Shown: piece by piece, positions 53,492 to 55,781 of the stretch
Layout of the letters: every line of letters starts with the position of its first letter
Numbering within the stretch: the stretch's first letter is position 1
NCBI GenBank assembly: GCA_964422145.1
Contig: CAYQZV010000015.1
Location: 1 to 55,781, forward strand
DNA from: JACNKV01 sp964422145
GTDB taxonomy: Bacteria; Fidelibacterota; Marinisomatia; Marinisomatales; JACNKV01
Length of the DNA stretch: 55,781 nt
Reading direction: 5' to 3'
Notes under the pieces: model-generated
Told to the model about the DNA's origin: nothing
The model's database searches: none
Seen by the model: only the letters and a program-made list of their open reading frames with translations
Made by a program: the position numbers and the translations under genes

Positions 53492-53820
53492 TTTTCATTT
53501 GACATAAATCAAACTGATAAAGAAGGGAAATAATACCACTTTCTTTCTTGTAATGTCCAGTATTTTATCTTTATAACGAGTTTTGAATCTGTCAGATGTA
53601 TCAGCTGATGTTGATCCTTTGATTATATTAAATGGACATGCGATCTTATTTATGTTGAATAAATGAAGGCTATACAATCGTGAATAATCTATAATATTTT
53701 AAAGGACGGATCTTAAATCTAGATTGGTTCAAATCCTGTCCGGGGTACAACCTTTTTGATAAGGTATAAATCCCTGTGGTTATACTATGTTTTATACGGA
53801 AAACTCTTTAATTTCTTTCC
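53492..53820. other. Intergenic region with the distal end of the island
   Basis: About 330 AT-rich bases between the PhnD-like gene and the HPt gene. It holds the tRNA-derived repeat at 53726-53752. I see no convincing gene; the short minus-strand frame at 53495-53677 has no support. Confidence 0.7.
53726..53752 (+). repeat. Attachment-site direct repeat, distal copy (tRNA-Arg 3' fragment)
   Basis: Copy of 38629-38655 with one change (A instead of G at 53731). It contains the T arm and 3' acceptor strand of tRNA-Arg, but no upstream tRNA sequence, so it is a tRNA fragment and marks the far boundary of the island. Confidence 0.85.
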
Positions 53821-54126
53821 ATGAATAACGATTATTTAAACGATCCGGAATTTCAAGAACTAATCTGGAAATATTTCCGTTCACTTAATGATGAACTTCC
53901 TCTGATTAAACAATACATTTTTGAGAGTAATTTCATTGAACTTCGGCAATTCGGACACAATTTGAAAGGAACTGGAGGCGCTTACGGATATGACAGTTTC
54001 ACCGATTACGGAGATAAGATCAACTGTGCTGCTCACGAGAAAGATATACCCTTTATCAAGTCTTTGGTTGCAGATTTTGAGATAGAACTAATCGAAGCTA
54101 TAAAGTCCTTTAATACCTCTAATTAA
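53821..54126 (+). CDS. HPt domain phosphotransfer protein
   Basis: A 101-residue helical protein with the phosphorylatable histidine in FGHNLKGTGGAYGY (residue about 43). It shuttles phosphoryl groups between a hybrid kinase and a response regulator. It is convergent with, and overlaps by 4 bases, the hybrid histidine kinase gene, which has a receiver domain but no HPt of its own, so the two are likely partners. Confidence 0.9.
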   Translation: MNNDYLNDPEFQELIWKYFRSLNDELPLIKQYIFESNFIELRQFGHNLKGTGGAYGYDSFTDYGDKINCAAHEKDIPFIKSLVADFEIELIEAIKSFNTSN

Positions 54127-55781
54127 TACGATTGTTCTAAGATATTTTTTAAATCAGATAGTGTATATGGCTTAGGCAGGTGATCGTCAAAGCCTTCTTT
54201 GATCAGGTTCTCTCTCATCCCTTTCATGGTGTGGGCTGTCACAGCAATAATAGCTGTTTTCTTGTACTGGTCTTGTTTACGAACTAATTTCATAAAATCT
54301 ACTCCGGATATTCCCCCGGCCAGGCTGATGTCCACCAACATGCAATCTACCGTATTTGTTTCTAATACCTTCAAGGCTTCTTCTCCCGACGTTGCAGTGA
54401 CATGAGATATGTTTAATTTTTTCAACAGATACTTGATATAATTCATGTTCGCTTCATTGTCTTCTACAACCAAAATGTGATTGAACCTTTTCTGAGTTTT
54501 GGCGGAGTCTGCGGTTTGTTTATCCTTTATCTGCTTATCAACAAACATTTTCTCCCCGATCGGGAATGATATAGTGAAAGTGGACCCGACATCCAGTTCT
54601 GATTCAACATTGATCGTTCCACCCATTGCTTTAATAAACCGATAGCTAATATACGCACCCAATCCCGCGCCTTCATATTTACGAGTAAATCCTTCTTCCT
54701 GTTGTCGGAATAGGGTGAAAACGTGGGGTAAGAATTCTTCAGAGATGCCAACCCCTGTATCGGTCACAGAGATATGATATGTGTTGTCATCAGCCCATGT
54801 TTTTATTGTCAATCCACCTTTTGGTGTGTACTTGATCCCGTTTTGTAAAACATTACCAAACGCCTGTTGGAACCTGCCCTGATCCACTTGAATACCGCAG
54901 GTGTTTCCGTTGAGCTCTTTTTTTACATATAATTTTTTCTGGGTGGCTTGAATTTCAATCTCCTGTATACAGTTTGAAATCAAAGTATCTGCATGCACCA
55001 TATTGAGTTTTGTGATTATACGGTCAGCTTCAATCTGAGATACATCCAGTATGTCATCGACCATATTCTTTAACCGATCGCCGCTTCGTTTAACGATCTG
55101 AAATAATTTCACTTCTTCTTCAGATAGTTTGTTTTTCAAGTCATTGGCCAATAAATCGGCATATCCTAAAATTGTATTAAGCGGCGTTCTGATTTCATGT
55201 GAAATCGTCCCGATGAAGATGGTTTTTAGCCGATTGGATGCTTCGGCCATCTCTTTAGCATGGATTAATTTTTCTTCCGCGGTTTTCAACATCGAAATAT
55301 CAGACGCATAAAAATGGACAAGATTTAAGCTGGGAATCGGATGCCCCGTCCATAAAAACACTCTTCTGCCTAATTTGATCTCTGTTTGTCTGATATCGAC
55401 CCCTGTTTTGATGGCGTGCTTCACAAGGGATTTGTAATCACCCGGAAGTATTTCTCCTGCGTGAGCCTCATCAAGTTTAAGATGGTGAATGAGTTCGTGG
55501 GCAGATTGGTTAAAATAAGTAACGATTCCCTCCTCGTTAACTTCAACAACGGGAAGCGGTGTTCGGGTTGGAAATTCAGCTAAGCGTTCTAATTCTTTAC
55601 GCGCGGTGGTCACATCATCAAGGATGTTTAACATGGCTTCTCTTGCTGATTCCGCCATTTCTAACTGCTCTTCAATTTCGATCGTTCTTTCCTTTATCGA
55701 TGCTTCTAAATCTCTCCGATAATTCTCCTTAACTTCTTCATATTTTTTCCGTTCAGTAATATTTCTGAATGTCCCTTGAAC
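54123..55781 (-). CDS. Hybrid PAS-histidine kinase with receiver domain, 5' partial
   Basis: The frame is open to the window edge, so the N-terminus is missing. Visible order: the end of a PAS/PAC domain (GTFRNITERKKYEE), a coiled coil, a further PAS domain, a dimerisation domain with the phosphorylated His in GTISHEIRTPLNT, an ATPase domain (NVLQNGIKYTP, DTGVGIS, GAGLGAYIS) and a receiver domain (HILVVEDNEANMNYIKYLL, Asp in CMLVDISLAG). It receives an unknown signal and probably relays phosphate to the neighbouring HPt protein. It lies outside the island boundary. Confidence 0.92.
   Translation of the reverse strand, partial: VQGTFRNITERKKYEEVKENYRRDLEASIKERTIEIEEQLEMAESAREAMLNILDDVTTARKELERLAEFPTRTPLPVVEVNEEGIVTYFNQSAHELIHHLKLDEAHAGEILPGDYKSLVKHAIKTGVDIRQTEIKLGRRVFLWTGHPIPSLNLVHFYASDISMLKTAEEKLIHAKEMAEASNRLKTIFIGTISHEIRTPLNTILGYADLLANDLKNKLSEEEVKLFQIVKRSGDRLKNMVDDILDVSQIEADRIITKLNMVHADTLISNCIQEIEIQATQKKLYVKKELNGNTCGIQVDQGRFQQAFGNVLQNGIKYTPKGGLTIKTWADDNTYHISVTDTGVGISEEFLPHVFTLFRQQEEGFTRKYEGAGLGAYISYRFIKAMGGTINVESELDVGSTFTISFPIGEKMFVDKQIKDKQTADSAKTQKRFNHILVVEDNEANMNYIKYLLKKLNISHVTATSGEEALKVLETNTVDCMLVDISLAGGISGVDFMKLVRKQDQYKKTAIIAVTAHTMKGMRENLIKEGFDDHLPKPYTLSDLKNILEQSY

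Noticed and set aside
53495..53677. 60-residue minus-strand frame near the island boundary
   Set aside because: No ribosome-binding site, no domain, AT-rich low-complexity translation.
38651..53725. Integrase or transposase within the island
   Set aside because: I inspected every long frame on both strands between the repeats and found no tyrosine or serine recombinase or DDE transposase pattern.

Overview
The window looks like an anaerobic, Gram-negative bacterium of the FCB group, near Marinimicrobia, Calditrichota or Ignavibacteria. This is inferred from TonB-dependent receptors with carboxypeptidase-regulatory plugs, a DUF4249 lipoprotein, a cadherin-type surface protein with a C-terminal FNPFN sorting domain, many multihaem cytochromes and [NiFe]-hydrogenase maturation genes. 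No 16S rRNA gene is present, so the phylum is not fixed.

Layout. 1-9.3 kb (+): a tightly overlapping electron-transfer operon with a 5'-truncated FAD/4Fe-4S oxidoreductase, an FNR-like reductase, three secreted multihaem c cytochromes (17, 44 and 8 canonical CxxCH motifs plus atypical ones) and a beta-barrel protein; it resembles a porin-cytochrome conduit. 9.4 kb: tRNA-Glu with a terminator, then a short GlpD-like dehydrogenase. 10.7-14 kb (-): TonB receptor plus DUF4249 lipoprotein. 14.2-21.1 kb (+): hypA-B-F, an inserted four-helix-bundle cassette, hypC-D-E and a nickel-permease-like gene. 21.2-25.8 kb: a toxin-antitoxin pair, then small secreted-protein genes, several of which are followed on the other strand by a remnant of the 3' end of a GNAT acetyltransferase gene. 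25.8-38.4 kb: amidase, TonB receptor, PAP2 phosphatase, a 1311-residue repeat protein, GIY-YIG protein, tmRNA, Omp85-like protein, lipoprotein and a small two-repeat protein.

The most interesting part is 38.58-53.75 kb. An intact tRNA-Arg(TCT) gene and a 27-bp copy of its 3' end (26/27 identical) at 53726-53752 bracket about 15 kb of genes that all lie on the minus strand. This looks like a tRNA-integrated genomic island that is almost completely devoted to one respiratory molybdoenzyme. The enzyme has the iron-sulphur spacing and every active-site residue I recall for the respiratory arsenate reductase ArrA, with its ArrB four-cluster partner, a TorD-type chaperone and a porin. The island also carries a PhnD-like oxyanion-binding lipoprotein, a sensor kinase and an NtrC-type regulator (an AioXSR-like arrangement), a candidate sigma-54 promoter with two upstream dyads, and cofactor genes: MoaA, a MoaC-MoaB fusion, MoeA, a MOSC protein and a MOT1-type molybdate permease. 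The sensor kinase is fused in one continuous reading frame to a MobA molybdenum-cofactor guanylyltransferase, an architecture I do not know from the literature and the best candidate here for an undescribed system: oxyanion sensing physically joined to the last step of cofactor synthesis. No integrase is visible on the island.

Beyond the island, 53.8-55.8 kb holds an HPt protein convergent with a hybrid histidine kinase that runs off the window.
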